Shown here piece after piece: positions 43,896 through 53,117 of a stretch of 64,000 nucleotides of DNA (its first letter is position 1; each line of letters opens with the position of its first letter). The stretch is from NCBI RefSeq assembly GCF_014205875.1, contig NZ_JACHEN010000012.1:62001-126000 (forward strand). Reading direction: 5' to 3'. The position numbers and the translations under genes were made by a program. The stretch comes from Anaerosolibacter carboniphilus (GTDB lineage: Bacteria; Bacillota; Clostridia; Peptostreptococcales; Thermotaleaceae). The notes beneath the pieces were generated by a model. The model searched no databases, was not told the origin of the DNA, and was given only the letters and a program-made list of their open reading frames with translations.

Positions 43896-44684
43896 ATGGA
43901 AATACTTGTCTGTATTAAGCAGGTACCCGGGACTTCAGAGGTAGAAGTAGATGAAAAAACAGGTGTGCTAAAGAGAGATGGCATTGACTCAAAGCTGAAT
44001 CCATATGACTTATATGCGATTGAAACAGCATTGAAGATGAAAGAGGGAAAGGATGCAAAGGTTAATGTGATTACCATGGGACCACCCCAAGCGGCTGAAA
44101 TTATTCAGGAAGCGTTTATGATGGGCGCTGACAATGGTGCATTACTAACAGATAGAAAGTTTGCTGGTGCAGATGTGTTGGCTACTGCATATACGCTATC
44201 TCAAGGTGTTAAGAAAATGGGTAATATTGACTTGATCGTATGTGGAAAACAAACGACAGATGGAGATACTGCCCAAGTAGGACCTGAAATGGCAGAGTTC
44301 CTTGGCATACCCCATGTGGCCAATGTAAGAAGAATCATAGAGTTAAAAGACGATTCTGTTGTTGTTGAGATGGATATGCCCAATACAATTGAAATCGCAG
44401 ATATTAAGTTCCCATGTCTAATTACAGTGGAGAAGGGAATTTTCCAGCCAAGACTGCCTTCCTTCAAATTAAAGCTGGCTACGAAAGATAAGGAAATACC
44501 TTTTTACAGTATGACCGACTTTGAAGATCAAAATGAAAAGAATTATGGTTTAAATGGATCCCCAACTCAGGTTTTAAAAATATTCCCGCCAGAAGCAAAC
44601 ACGGATCATGAAATGTGGGAAGGCTCAGGTGAAGACCTTGCTGATCGATTATTAACCAAATTGAAAGAACTAAAATTTGTATAG
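43896..44684 (+). CDS. etfB: Electron-transfer flavoprotein beta subunit (locus 2)
   Basis: A 262-residue EtfB, starting MEILVCIKQVPGTSEV with AAAAAAGGAGG 9 bases upstream. The motif TTDGDTAQVGPEMAE is the form found in bifurcating ETFs, where a FAD replaces AMP. It is paralogous to the copy at 19.2 kb and resembles LctB of Acetobacterium woodii. With EtfA (11 bases downstream) and the dehydrogenase it should form the complex that couples lactate oxidation to NAD reduction at the expense of reduced ferredoxin. Confidence 0.93.
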   Translation: MEILVCIKQVPGTSEVEVDEKTGVLKRDGIDSKLNPYDLYAIETALKMKEGKDAKVNVITMGPPQAAEIIQEAFMMGADNGALLTDRKFAGADVLATAYTLSQGVKKMGNIDLIVCGKQTTDGDTAQVGPEMAEFLGIPHVANVRRIIELKDDSVVVEMDMPNTIEIADIKFPCLITVEKGIFQPRLPSFKLKLATKDKEIPFYSMTDFEDQNEKNYGLNGSPTQVLKIFPPEANTDHEMWEGSGEDLADRLLTKLKELKFV

Positions 44685-44695
44685 GAGGGAATTAT

Positions 44696-45916
44696 ATGGC
44701 GAAAATAATTATTCATCAAAATCAAGTAACAAGCCCAGAGGAATTGGTAAAGCTTTGTCCCTTTAGTGCTATTGAATATGATAACAAATATTTATCTATA
44801 AATGCGGCGTGTAAAATGTGTAAGATTTGTATCAAAAAAGGAGCAGGTGTATTTGAGTGGGTAGAAGAGGAAACAGTAACGATTGACAAAAGCAAATGGA
44901 GAGGAATTGCTGTCTATGTGGATCATGTAGATGGTGAGATTCATCCCGTAACATTGGAGTTGATTGGAAAAGCAAAAGAGCTGGCTGAGAAAATAAATCA
45001 TCCTGTTTACTGTGTTTTTATGGGACATGAGATCGAAGAAAAGGCCAATGAATTGCTCCATTATGGTGTAGATGAGGTATTCGTCTATGATGATGAAGAA
45101 TTAAAGGATTTTAGAATTGAACCTTATACAGCAGTATTTGAGGATTTTATTCAGAATTTGCATCCAACCATCGTACTAGTGGGAGGAACTACAGTAGGAA
45201 GGTCCCTGGCACCGAGGGTAGCAGCAAGGTTTAGAACAGGTCTTACAGCTGATTGTACCATCTTAGGGGTTCAGGAAAACACAGACTTAGACCAGATCAG
45301 ACCAGCATTTGGTGGAAACATTATGGCCCATATCTATACACCAAATCATAGACCTCAATTTGCTACTGTGCGATATAAGATATTCTCGGCACCAGAAAGA
45401 TTGGAGAATCCAGTAGGCAAAATAACAAATTGTGTAATTGCCAAAGAAGCATTAGCATCAAAAATTACTGTACTTGATGTAAAGCAAAAGGAAAAAGAGA
45501 TGAGCATTGAGGATGCGGAAGTTGTGATCGTAGCTGGAAGAGGTATAAAGAAGCAAGAAGATTTGGAGATGATTCATCAATTAGCAGATCTTTTGGGTGC
45601 CCATGTGGCAAGTACACGGCCTCTGATTGAAGCAGGATGGACCGATCCTAGAAAACAGATCGGACTAAGCGGTAGAACAGTAAAGCCAAGATTGATTATT
45701 ACATGTGGGGTTTCAGGGGCGATTCAGTTTGTTGCAGGTATGAACAATTCGGAATGTATTATTGCCATCAATCAAGATGAAAACGCACCGATCTTTAAAG
45801 TAGCCCATTATGCGCTAAAAGGCGATATGTATCAGATTATTCCAGCGCTTATAAGAAAAATAAATAGTCTTGGGATAAATATATCGATAGATCAGTTGAA
45901 GCAGGTTGTATCCTAA
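44696..45916 (+). CDS. etfA: Electron-transfer flavoprotein alpha subunit with N-terminal Fe-S motif (locus 2)
   Basis: A 406-residue EtfA, about 73 residues longer than the locus 1 copy. The extension carries Cys21-Pro and Cys39-x2-Cys42-x2-Cys45, a ferredoxin-like set for one [4Fe-4S] cluster, as in Acetobacterium LctC. The FAD domain (IEAGWTDPRKQIGLSGRTV; ITCGVSGAIQFVAGMNNSE; AINQDENAPIFKVAHY) is intact. The cluster probably takes electrons from ferredoxin. TAGGAGGG precedes the ATG. It is co-transcribed with etfB and glcD. Confidence 0.93.
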   Translation: MAKIIIHQNQVTSPEELVKLCPFSAIEYDNKYLSINAACKMCKICIKKGAGVFEWVEEETVTIDKSKWRGIAVYVDHVDGEIHPVTLELIGKAKELAEKINHPVYCVFMGHEIEEKANELLHYGVDEVFVYDDEELKDFRIEPYTAVFEDFIQNLHPTIVLVGGTTVGRSLAPRVAARFRTGLTADCTILGVQENTDLDQIRPAFGGNIMAHIYTPNHRPQFATVRYKIFSAPERLENPVGKITNCVIAKEALASKITVLDVKQKEKEMSIEDAEVVIVAGRGIKKQEDLEMIHQLADLLGAHVASTRPLIEAGWTDPRKQIGLSGRTVKPRLIITCGVSGAIQFVAGMNNSECIIAINQDENAPIFKVAHYALKGDMYQIIPALIRKINSLGINISIDQLKQVVS

Positions 45917-45938
45917 AAAGTGAATGGGAGGGAAACAT

Positions 45939-47333
45939 ATGAATTATAAAGCAATAGATAGTCAGGATATAGAGTTTCTGATTTCAGTCTGTGGAAAAGG
46001 TCGAGTATTCGTAGGGGAAGAAATCAATGAAGATTTTGCCCATGACGAACTTGGTGGCATTGAGAAATTACCAGAGGTTATGGTTGAAGCAATTTCGACT
46101 GAAGAAGTATCTAAAATTATGAAATATGCTTTTGATCATCATATACCTGTAACACCAAGGGGACAAGGTACAGGATTAGTAGGAGGCTCTGTTGCGATCC
46201 ATGGTGGCATCATGTTGAACTTGACGAAGATGAATAAAATTGTAGAGCTAGATGAGGAAAATTTGACCTTAACGGTAGAGCCTGGCGTGTTGCTGATGGA
46301 AATTTCAAAATTCGTTGAAGCCCATGATTTATTTTATCCGCCAGATCCAGGAGAGAAAAGCGCCACGATTGCAGGAAATATCAACACCAATGCTGGGGGG
46401 ATGAGGGCTGTAAAGTATGGTGTAACGAGGGACTATGTGAGAGGACTTGAAATTGTGCTTCCTAACGGTGATGTGATGGAAGTAGGGGGGAAAATCGTAA
46501 AAAATAGCTCTGGGTATAGTTTAAAGGACATGATCGTTGGTTCAGAAGGGACCTTGGCTATCGTAACAAAGGCCGTATTGAAATTGTTACCGCTGCCTAA
46601 AAAAGCAATCAGTTTATTGATTCCTTTCCCAGATTTGGCTATGGCTATCGAGACAGTTCCCAAAATCATTAAATCCAAAACAATACCAACAGCGGTAGAA
46701 TTTATGGAAAGGGCTGCTATACTGGCGGCGGAAGAGTTTCTAGGAATGAAGTTTCCTGACAAGTCTTCCGATGCATATCTACTTCTTACCTTTGATGGAA
46801 ACAGTAAAGAAGAAATAGAAAGTGCTTATGACAAGGTAGCCCATATTTGTTTAGATTCAGGAGCTTTGGATGTATTGATTTCAAATACGCAAGAGAGACA
46901 AGAGTCTATATGGAAGGCGAGAGGTGCGTTCCTAGAGGCAATCAAGGCTTCAACGACAGAAATGGATGAATGTGACGTGGTTGTTCCTAGGAATAAGGTA
47001 GCAGACTTTATTAAATATACTCACGAACTGCAAGAGCAGTTTAACGTAAGAATTAAGAGCTTTGGCCACGCTGGGGATGGAAACCTCCATGTATATGTAC
47101 TGAGGGATGAGCGTACAGAAGAAGCGTGGAAAAAGATCCTTGGAGATGTTTTTGAATGTATGTATGGCAGAGCTAGGGAATTAGGCGGCCAGGTATCGGG
47201 TGAACATGGCATCGGTTATGCGAAAAGACCATTCTTAATTGAGTCAATGGGTAACAATGGTATGGAACTATTAAAAAATATTAAATTAGCTTTTGATCCA
47301 AAAAATATTCTAAATCCAGGCAAAGTTTGTTAG
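45939..47333 (+). CDS. glcD: FAD-linked lactate dehydrogenase, GlcD family (locus 2)
   Basis: A 464-residue flavoprotein with the PCMH FAD domain ([38 protein letters not shown]) and C-terminal FAD-oxidase domain ([26 protein letters not shown]). ATG 45939 is preferred over 45924 because GGGAGGG lies 6 bases before it. It oxidises lactate within the ETF complex, matching LctD. It is clearly diverged from the 21-kb paralogue, so the two loci are not a recent duplication. A terminator and a dispersed repeat separate it from the permease. Confidence 0.92.
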   Translation: MNYKAIDSQDIEFLISVCGKGRVFVGEEINEDFAHDELGGIEKLPEVMVEAISTEEVSKIMKYAFDHHIPVTPRGQGTGLVGGSVAIHGGIMLNLTKMNKIVELDEENLTLTVEPGVLLMEISKFVEAHDLFYPPDPGEKSATIAGNINTNAGGMRAVKYGVTRDYVRGLEIVLPNGDVMEVGGKIVKNSSGYSLKDMIVGSEGTLAIVTKAVLKLLPLPKKAISLLIPFPDLAMAIETVPKIIKSKTIPTAVEFMERAAILAAEEFLGMKFPDKSSDAYLLLTFDGNSKEEIESAYDKVAHICLDSGALDVLISNTQERQESIWKARGAFLEAIKASTTEMDECDVVVPRNKVADFIKYTHELQEQFNVRIKSFGHAGDGNLHVYVLRDERTEEAWKKILGDVFECMYGRARELGGQVSGEHGIGYAKRPFLIESMGNNGMELLKNIKLAFDPKNILNPGKVC

Positions 47334-47347
47334 ATTGAGAGAATTTG

Positions 47348-47390
47348 CGCCTTACCTTACCAGCAGCTTTTAAAGGTAAGGCGTAATACT
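47348..47390 (+). terminator. Terminator-like hairpin after glcD (locus 2)
   Basis: CGCCTTACCTT (47348-47358) pairs with AAGGTAAGGCG (47373-47383), followed by only a short T-rich tail. It would reduce read-through into lctP. Confidence 0.65.
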
Positions 47391-47396
47391 TCTTAA

Positions 47397-47535
47397 TATA
47401 TAGGAAATGATGATTTTGGATTTCCTAGACCTGGGAGAGTGCAAAGGGGGAGGGGCCCCTTTGCTGTACTCAGGAGGCTGTCGAAAGAAATCAAGGTTTC
47501 CTAACGAAACAAATTGTCGATAGGCAACATTGTTT
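47397..47535 (+). repeat. Dispersed structured repeat, copy A
   Basis: Copy A shares ordered blocks with copy B at 55173-55328: an AGGAAAT/ATTTCCT hairpin (47402-47426), a GCAAAGGGG/CCCCTTTGC hairpin (47441-47464), GTCGAARGAAA, AAGGTTTCCTA, and the 3' block CAAATTGYCGATAGGCAAC. No transposase or ORF is present. It looks like a small non-autonomous element or structured RNA and lies between glcD and lctP. Confidence 0.65.
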
Positions 47536-47587
47536 TTGTCAAGGTAGAACAAAGAAAACTACTTTAAATTGAAGGGGGAATCGTAGT

Positions 47588-49243
47588 ATGTATGCATTTA
47601 TAGCTTTTTTACCGATCTTACTGACGATAGTATTAATGGTTGGTTTTAATTGGGCAGCGAAGAAAGCGTTACCAATCGCATGGATACTAGCGGCAGTGAT
47701 TGCTGTTGCTGTCTGGAAAATGAATGTTCACAACGTATTGGCTTACTCTGTCTTTGGTGTATTAAAGGCAGTGGATGTACTGATCATTATTTTTGGTGCT
47801 ATACTGATTTTAAATACCTTGAAACAATCAGGTGCTATGACGACCATCAATAATGGTTTTAATGGAATTACAAAAGATAGACGTATTCAAGCTATTATTA
47901 TTGGATGGATGTTTGGCGCGTTCATCGAAGGGGCAGCTGGATTTGGTACACCAGCTGCATTGGCGGGGCCACTACTAGTAGGATTAGGATTTCCTCCATT
48001 AGCTGCAGCCATGGTGGCACTTATATTTAACAGTACACCTGTTTCTTTTGGGGCGGTCGGAACACCTGTATTTGGTGCAATGAGTACGATTGCCAACAAT
48101 CTACAGGCTGTCAATGCTGATCCAGAGCTGTTCAAGATGACCATGACCAAATGGATTGCATTATCCCATGGTGCAGTAGGTACATTTATACCATTGCTAG
48201 GAATCTGTATGCTAACGAAATTCTTTGGAAAAGAAAAATCAATTAAACCAGGATTAGAAGCAGCTCCATTCGCCATATTTGCAGGCCTAGCCTTCACAGT
48301 TCCCTACATCTTGATTGCAACTATATTTGGACCAGAATTACCATCACTGGTAGGCGCATTTATTGGACTAGCCATTGTCGTTATTGCAGCCAAGAATGGT
48401 TTCTTGGTACCAAAGAAACATTGGGACTTCCCTGAGAAGGCTGAGTGGCATGAGGATTGGAAATCGAAGGTAGATACTGGTAATGTAGGAGAAGCAAAAA
48501 TGTCCCTCCTAAAAGCTTGGACACCTTATATACTGATTGCAATAATTTTAGTCGTTACCCGTATTCCTTCTTTTGGGTTAAAGGCATTACTCAGTGCGCA
48601 ACAAATTCGCATACCAAACATATTAGGAATTGAAAATTTAAATTACGGATTACAATGGGCATATCTTCCAGGCACCATTCCATTTATACTTGTTGCCCTG
48701 ATTACCCACGTCATCCATGGAATGACTAGGGAACAGGTGAAAACGGCTTGGACCAGTACATTTAAGCAATTAACTGGGGCGGCGATTACATTATTTGCAG
48801 GTATTGCCTTGGTACAGTTGATGTTGAACTCTGGAGTGAACAATGCAGGTCTTGCCAGCATGTTAACAGAAATGGCAAAGACTGCTGCTGGCTTGGCCGG
48901 AACAGCCTATCCATTCTTTGCGCCATTCATTGGTGTGTTGGGTGCATTCATGTCAGGCTCTAATACCGTATCAAATATTCTTTTCTCTTCTTTACAGTTT
49001 GAGACAGCATCCATCCTCCATATGCCCCAGGTATTGATTGTAGCCCTTCAGGTTATTGGTGGCGCTGTGGGGAATATGATCTGTATCAATAACGTAGTTG
49101 CTGTCTGTGCCACGGTAGGAAGTGAAGGGAATGAAGGAAAAATCATAAGAAGAAATGCAGTGCCGTGCTTTATTTATGGTATCGTGGTAGCTGCTGTTGT
49201 TGCGATTCTCATCTATAGTGGCTTTAACCCACTACCGCTCTAA
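47588..49243 (+). CDS. lctP: L-lactate permease, LctP family (locus 2)
   Basis: A 551-residue permease with the same family blocks as the 17.5-kb copy: [16 protein letters not shown] near residue 117 and [13 protein letters not shown] near 155, with about 12-14 spans. GAAGGGGGAATC precedes the ATG. Here the permease is the last gene, after a terminator and repeat A, whereas in locus 1 it comes first. It imports lactate for the dehydrogenase-ETF complex. Confidence 0.93.
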   Translation: MYAFIAFLPILLTIVLMVGFNWAAKKALPIAWILAAVIAVAVWKMNVHNVLAYSVFGVLKAVDVLIIIFGAILILNTLKQSGAMTTINNGFNGITKDRRIQAIIIGWMFGAFIEGAAGFGTPAALAGPLLVGLGFPPLAAAMVALIFNSTPVSFGAVGTPVFGAMSTIANNLQAVNADPELFKMTMTKWIALSHGAVGTFIPLLGICMLTKFFGKEKSIKPGLEAAPFAIFAGLAFTVPYILIATIFGPELPSLVGAFIGLAIVVIAAKNGFLVPKKHWDFPEKAEWHEDWKSKVDTGNVGEAKMSLLKAWTPYILIAIILVVTRIPSFGLKALLSAQQIRIPNILGIENLNYGLQWAYLPGTIPFILVALITHVIHGMTREQVKTAWTSTFKQLTGAAITLFAGIALVQLMLNSGVNNAGLASMLTEMAKTAAGLAGTAYPFFAPFIGVLGAFMSGSNTVSNILFSSLQFETASILHMPQVLIVALQVIGGAVGNMICINNVVAVCATVGSEGNEGKIIRRNAVPCFIYGIVVAAVVAILIYSGFNPLPL

Positions 49244-49248
49244 CCATG

Positions 49249-49290
49249 AAACCGGTTAATCCTTTGGATTAATCGGTTTTTATTTTTATT
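49249..49290 (+). terminator. Terminator of lactate locus 2
   Basis: Stem AAACCGGTTAATCC (49249-49262) with GGATTAATCGGTTT (49266-49279), TTT loop, slightly imperfect, then a T-rich run. Confidence 0.82.
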
Positions 49291-49319
49291 TGACAATATA
49301 CAGTATACAGATATATAAT
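49290..49319 (+). promoter_or_regulatory. Sigma-A promoter of the AEC transporter gene
   Basis: TTGACA (49290-49295) and TATAAT (49314-49319), both perfect consensus, are separated by 18 bases. The -35 box overlaps the end of the preceding terminator. Confidence 0.85.
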
Positions 49320-49356
49320 ACGAGGTATTACAAAAGTGTAAAGGTAGGTCAAAATA

Positions 49357-50292
49357 ATGGCAGATATCGTTGCAAAAATCATACCGATACTTTTATTGAT
49401 TGCTTTTGGGCGCTATTTGAGTTATAAACATATATTAAGCCAAAGCACCATTGATGAGATAAAGAAGGTTGTAATGGATGTTGCCCTCTCTTCTGTTCTT
49501 TTTCTTGCTTTTATTAACATGGAATTGAAGGCAGAATATTTTCTCCTTTGTTTGTTGATTTTTGTTTTGCTATGTATATTGTATAGCATAGGTGTGGGAT
49601 TGAATCGGTTAAAAGGATTACGCCATCCCTTAATACCTTTCATCATAACAGGAAATGCCTTTGGACTACTGGGAATAACTCTTTTTGGCACAGTTTTCGG
49701 CAATGAGAATATAGGGAAACTATCGATTCTTGGCGTTGGGCACGAATTCTTTATTTGGTTTGTATTTATAACGCTTATGAGGATGAAGCTTAAGAATGAG
49801 AGACTCTCCATGGATATAGCCAAGGAAATGATCAAATCTCCTTTGATCATTAGTGTGGTTTTAGGCGTTGTATTGAATATCATGGGTTTGGGAGTATGGA
49901 TACAGGAGTATTCCTTTACAAAGGGGCTCTATACTACGCTTCAGTATTTGTCCAATTTGGCTACACCTTTAATATTAATCATTGTAGGGTATGGACTCAA
50001 ATTCGATAAAAAGTACATGAGACAAAGCATACAATTTGTCTTGCTTCGGAGTATAAGCATTTTAATCATAGGTTATGTATTTAAGTTTTTTATTATGGAT
50101 CGCCTCGTGATGACAGATGTGATGTTTGATTATGCGTACTTTACATTTTTGATTCTGCCTCCCCCCCTGTCATTATCGATATTTGTTGGAAATTATAGCA
50201 CAAAAGAACATGAAGAATTAACAAACAACACGGTTGTATTAAATACGGTTGTTACGATAGCAGTATATATTCTATTTGTTTTGACCATATAG
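49357..50292 (+). CDS. AEC-family (auxin efflux carrier-like) transporter
   Basis: A 311-residue membrane protein with about ten spans in two inverted halves. ITGNAFGLLGITLFGTVFGNE near residue 100 and LATPLILIIVGYGL near residue 200 mark the AEC family, members of which move malate, malonate or related organic acids. AAGGTAGGTC lies upstream of the ATG. Being next to a lactate locus, it could export or import a carboxylate, but it has its own promoter and terminator. The substrate cannot be told from sequence. Confidence 0.85.
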   Translation: MADIVAKIIPILLLIAFGRYLSYKHILSQSTIDEIKKVVMDVALSSVLFLAFINMELKAEYFLLCLLIFVLLCILYSIGVGLNRLKGLRHPLIPFIITGNAFGLLGITLFGTVFGNENIGKLSILGVGHEFFIWFVFITLMRMKLKNERLSMDIAKEMIKSPLIISVVLGVVLNIMGLGVWIQEYSFTKGLYTTLQYLSNLATPLILIIVGYGLKFDKKYMRQSIQFVLLRSISILIIGYVFKFFIMDRLVMTDVMFDYAYFTFLILPPPLSLSIFVGNYSTKEHEELTNNTVVLNTVVTIAVYILFVLTI

Positions 50293-50294
50293 AA

Positions 50295-50352
50295 TTTTAT
50301 TAAAATCAAAAGGCAGTTCACTAAGGTGAACTGCCTTTTGATTTTAATAAAA
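50295..50352. terminator. Perfect 27-bp inverted repeat, terminator of the AEC gene
   Basis: 50295-50321 and 50326-50352 are perfect complements around a TAAG loop; the core is AAAAGGCAGTTCAC with its partner. It is symmetrical and would terminate on either strand. The stem is unusually long for a terminator. Confidence 0.85.
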
Positions 50353-50442
50353 CATTCCAAAATATGTATTAAATGTTTTAGGAAACGGAAATATTATTGG
50401 AGATAGTAAGTTTTTCAATAATTGGAAAGGATGGTGAATATC

Positions 50443-50955
50443 GTGACAAAACCACAAACCATTAGTGTAACAAAACCCATAAGTGAAGATTTACCTGAAG
50501 AAAAATTTAACGAACTGGAAACCTTTATCGATAATTTGGAAACTACAAAGGGAGCTTTGATTGAAATTCTTCATAAAGCCCAGGATATATTTGGGTATCT
50601 TCCAAGGGATGTACAGCTTTATATTGCCAGAAAACTGGGTATTCCTGGGGCAGAGGTTTTTGGTGTCGTAAGCTTTTATTCTTATTTTACGACGAAGCCA
50701 AGGGGAAAGCACACCCTAAGTATCTGTATGGGAACGGCTTGCTTTGTTAGGGGTGCTGACAAGGTGATTGAGAAGTTTAAGGAAAAGCTCGGCGTTGAAT
50801 CTAATGAAATCACCGAGGATGGTCTTTTTACGTTGAGAGATGTCCGTTGTATAGGTGCCTGCGGCCTTGCCCCCGTAGTGACGGTGGATGACAAGGTATA
50901 TGGACGGGTAAAGGAAGAAGATTTAGATGATATTATCAAAGCATATCGCAGTTAG
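50443..50955 (+). CDS. hndA: NuoE-like [2Fe-2S] subunit of the NAD-linked [FeFe]-hydrogenase
   Basis: A 170-residue thioredoxin-like ferredoxin. Cluster ligands are in CMGTACFVRGA and VRCIGACGLAP (CxxxxC...CxxxC), as in NuoE, HndA and HydC. The GTG at 50443 is preferred, with GGTGA 5 bases upstream; in-frame TTG 50422 and ATG 50431 lack spacing for a site. It passes electrons between the flavin subunit and the hydrogenase subunit. It is the first of four genes with tight spacing that make a HndABCD-type complex. Confidence 0.9.
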   Translation: MTKPQTISVTKPISEDLPEEKFNELETFIDNLETTKGALIEILHKAQDIFGYLPRDVQLYIARKLGIPGAEVFGVVSFYSYFTTKPRGKHTLSICMGTACFVRGADKVIEKFKEKLGVESNEITEDGLFTLRDVRCIGACGLAPVVTVDDKVYGRVKEEDLDDIIKAYRS

Positions 50956-50966
50956 GAGGCAAAATC

Positions 50967-51359
50967 ATGAAGATCAAAACCCTAGATGAATTAAGAAAGA
51001 TAAGAGAAGAGCATTCAAATCAAGTACGATTACGGGAGCATGGGGAAGTAACCGGAGACAAAATCGAGATATTAATCGGTATGGCCACCTGTGGGATTTC
51101 TTCAGGTGCAAGAGAGACCCTCAATACCTTTGTAAATCTACTATCCAGTGAAAGGATGGACAATGTCAAGGTAGTACCAGTGGGCTGCATAGGATATTGT
51201 CATTCAGAACCAACAGTACAGGTGAATATACCGGGTCAAAGGCCTGTACTTTATGGAAATGTAAAGGAAAACAAGGTTCGGGAGATATTAGAAAAACACA
51301 TCAAAGGTGGAAAACCGGTAGAAAGTCTGATTTTACATGTGGATTTTGAAAGAGCTTAG
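50967..51359 (+). CDS. hndB: HndB-like [2Fe-2S] ferredoxin subunit
   Basis: A 130-residue thioredoxin-like [2Fe-2S] protein. Ligands lie in GMATCGISSGA and VGCIGYCHSEPTV, as in HndB and the N-terminal part of HydB. GTTAGGAGG precedes the ATG, 11 bases after hndA. The following gene has a similar domain at its N-terminus, so the complex carries this fold twice. Confidence 0.88.
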   Translation: MKIKTLDELRKIREEHSNQVRLREHGEVTGDKIEILIGMATCGISSGARETLNTFVNLLSSERMDNVKVVPVGCIGYCHSEPTVQVNIPGQRPVLYGNVKENKVREILEKHIKGGKPVESLILHVDFERA

Positions 51360-51452
51360 AAAATAGAGTTTATAGAATTATGGATAAGCTATCATGGTTG
51401 TTGAAATATCATATCTTAGCATTAAATATTAATTATGCAGAGGAGGTTAGCC

Positions 51453-53099
51453 ATGGCAAGCACTCGTACAAATATCATGGTTTGTTGTGGTACAGGCTGT
51501 TTGGCAAGCGAAAGTGAAAAGGTATTAAAAAATTTAGAGGTAATTGCAAAGGCCCGGGGATATGCTGAGGAAGTACAGATTATCAAAACTGGTTGTTTTG
51601 GCTTTTGCGAACAAGGCCCCATCGTAAAGGTCGAACCGGACAATGTATTTTATGTCAGAGTAAGTCCTAAGGATGCCAAGGATATTATTGATGAGCATAT
51701 CATTAAAGGTAGAAAAGTGGAACGGCTTTTATATGTGGAACCAAATGAAAAGGAAAAAATAAAGAAACAAGAAGATATGCCCTTTTATAAAAAGCAGCTA
51801 AGAGTTGCCCTTCGTAACTGTGGCTTGATTAATCCAGAGGATATCTATGACTATATTGCATTGGGTGGCTACGAGGCCTTAGGGAAAGCCATTACCCAGA
51901 TGACAAGAGATCAAGTGATTGAAGAGGTAAAAAGGTCAGGTTTGAGAGGACGAGGCGGCGGAGGTTTTCCTACAGGACTTAAATGGGAGATTACCAAGAA
52001 GCAAGAGCGTGATGTAAAATTCATGATTTGCAATGCCGATGAGGGTGACCCAGGAGCATTCATGGATCGAAGCATACTAGAAGGTGACCCTCATAGCGTA
52101 TTGGAGGCCATGGCCATAGGCGCCTATGCCATCGGTGCGGACAAAGGCATCATCTACATTCGCGCAGAATATCCATTGGCCATCGCTAGATTGAATACAG
52201 CATTAAAGCAGGCTAGAGAGTTTGGATTGATTGGAAAGAACATTTTCGGAACAGATTTTAGCTTTGACATTAGCTTAAAATACGGAGCTGGTGCCTTTGT
52301 TTGTGGTGAAGAAACAGCACTGATTAATTCATGCGAAGGGAAAAGAGGAGAACCCAATTTTAAACCGCCTTATCCAGCGGAGGAAGGATACTGGGGTCAT
52401 CCGACTTGTGTGAATAATGTGGAGACCTTTGCCAATGTCCCTTCCATCATCATAAAGGGAGCAGACTGGTTTGCATCTATGGGTACAGAAAAGAGCAAGG
52501 GGACAAAGGTTTTTGCCTTAGCAGGCAAGATCAACAACGTAGGTCTTGTGGAGGTGCCCATGGGAATTACCCTTCGTGAGATTATTTTTGATATTGGAGG
52601 AGGAATTCCTAAAGGGAAGAGGTTTAAAGCTGTACAAACCGGCGGGCCATCGGGAGGCGTGATTACAGAAGAAGGGCTGGATACTCCCATTGATTATGAT
52701 AGTCTTATTGCACGTGGTTCTATGATGGGATCCGGTGGTATGATTGTCATGGATGAGGATGACAATATGGTGAACATTGCAAAATTCTATCTTGAATTTA
52801 CCATGGACGAGGCCTGCGGAAAATGTGGCCCAGGACGAATCGGTACCAAAAGATTGTTTGAGATGCTTCATAAAATAACCAGCGGCAAGGCTACCATGGC
52901 GGATCTAGATGCGATGAAGCAATTGGCCTATATGGTGAAGGATAGCGCCTTGTGTGGTCTATGTCAAACAGCACCCAATCCTATCATTAGTACCATGAAA
53001 CATTTCTGGGATGAGTATTTGGCGTTTATCAAGGATGAGGATCATCCACAAGGGGAAGGAAAATATGTTCCGAAGAATAAGATCGGTATGAAGTCCTAA
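51453..53099 (+). CDS. hndC: NuoF-like NADH- and FMN-binding subunit of the hydrogenase
   Basis: A 548-residue flavoprotein. An N-terminal [2Fe-2S] domain (VCCGTGCLASE; TGCFGFCEQGP) precedes the NuoF core, with GLRGRGGGGFPTGLKW (NADH), CNADEGDPGAFMDRS and CGEETALINSCEGKRGEP (FMN). The SLBB region and a [4Fe-4S] site (ACGKCGPGRIGT...LCGLC) close the protein. The C-terminal two-cluster ferredoxin domain found in longer HydB proteins is absent. ATG 51453 has AGGAGG 6 bases upstream, so the ATG at 51435 is rejected. It exchanges electrons with NAD(H). Confidence 0.92.
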   Translation: MASTRTNIMVCCGTGCLASESEKVLKNLEVIAKARGYAEEVQIIKTGCFGFCEQGPIVKVEPDNVFYVRVSPKDAKDIIDEHIIKGRKVERLLYVEPNEKEKIKKQEDMPFYKKQLRVALRNCGLINPEDIYDYIALGGYEALGKAITQMTRDQVIEEVKRSGLRGRGGGGFPTGLKWEITKKQERDVKFMICNADEGDPGAFMDRSILEGDPHSVLEAMAIGAYAIGADKGIIYIRAEYPLAIARLNTALKQAREFGLIGKNIFGTDFSFDISLKYGAGAFVCGEETALINSCEGKRGEPNFKPPYPAEEGYWGHPTCVNNVETFANVPSIIIKGADWFASMGTEKSKGTKVFALAGKINNVGLVEVPMGITLREIIFDIGGGIPKGKRFKAVQTGGPSGGVITEEGLDTPIDYDSLIARGSMMGSGGMIVMDEDDNMVNIAKFYLEFTMDEACGKCGPGRIGTKRLFEMLHKITSGKATMADLDAMKQLAYMVKDSALCGLCQTAPNPIISTMKHFWDEYLAFIKDEDHPQGEGKYVPKNKIGMKS

Positions 53100-53117
53100 A
53101 TTAAGCGAGGTGAAATT

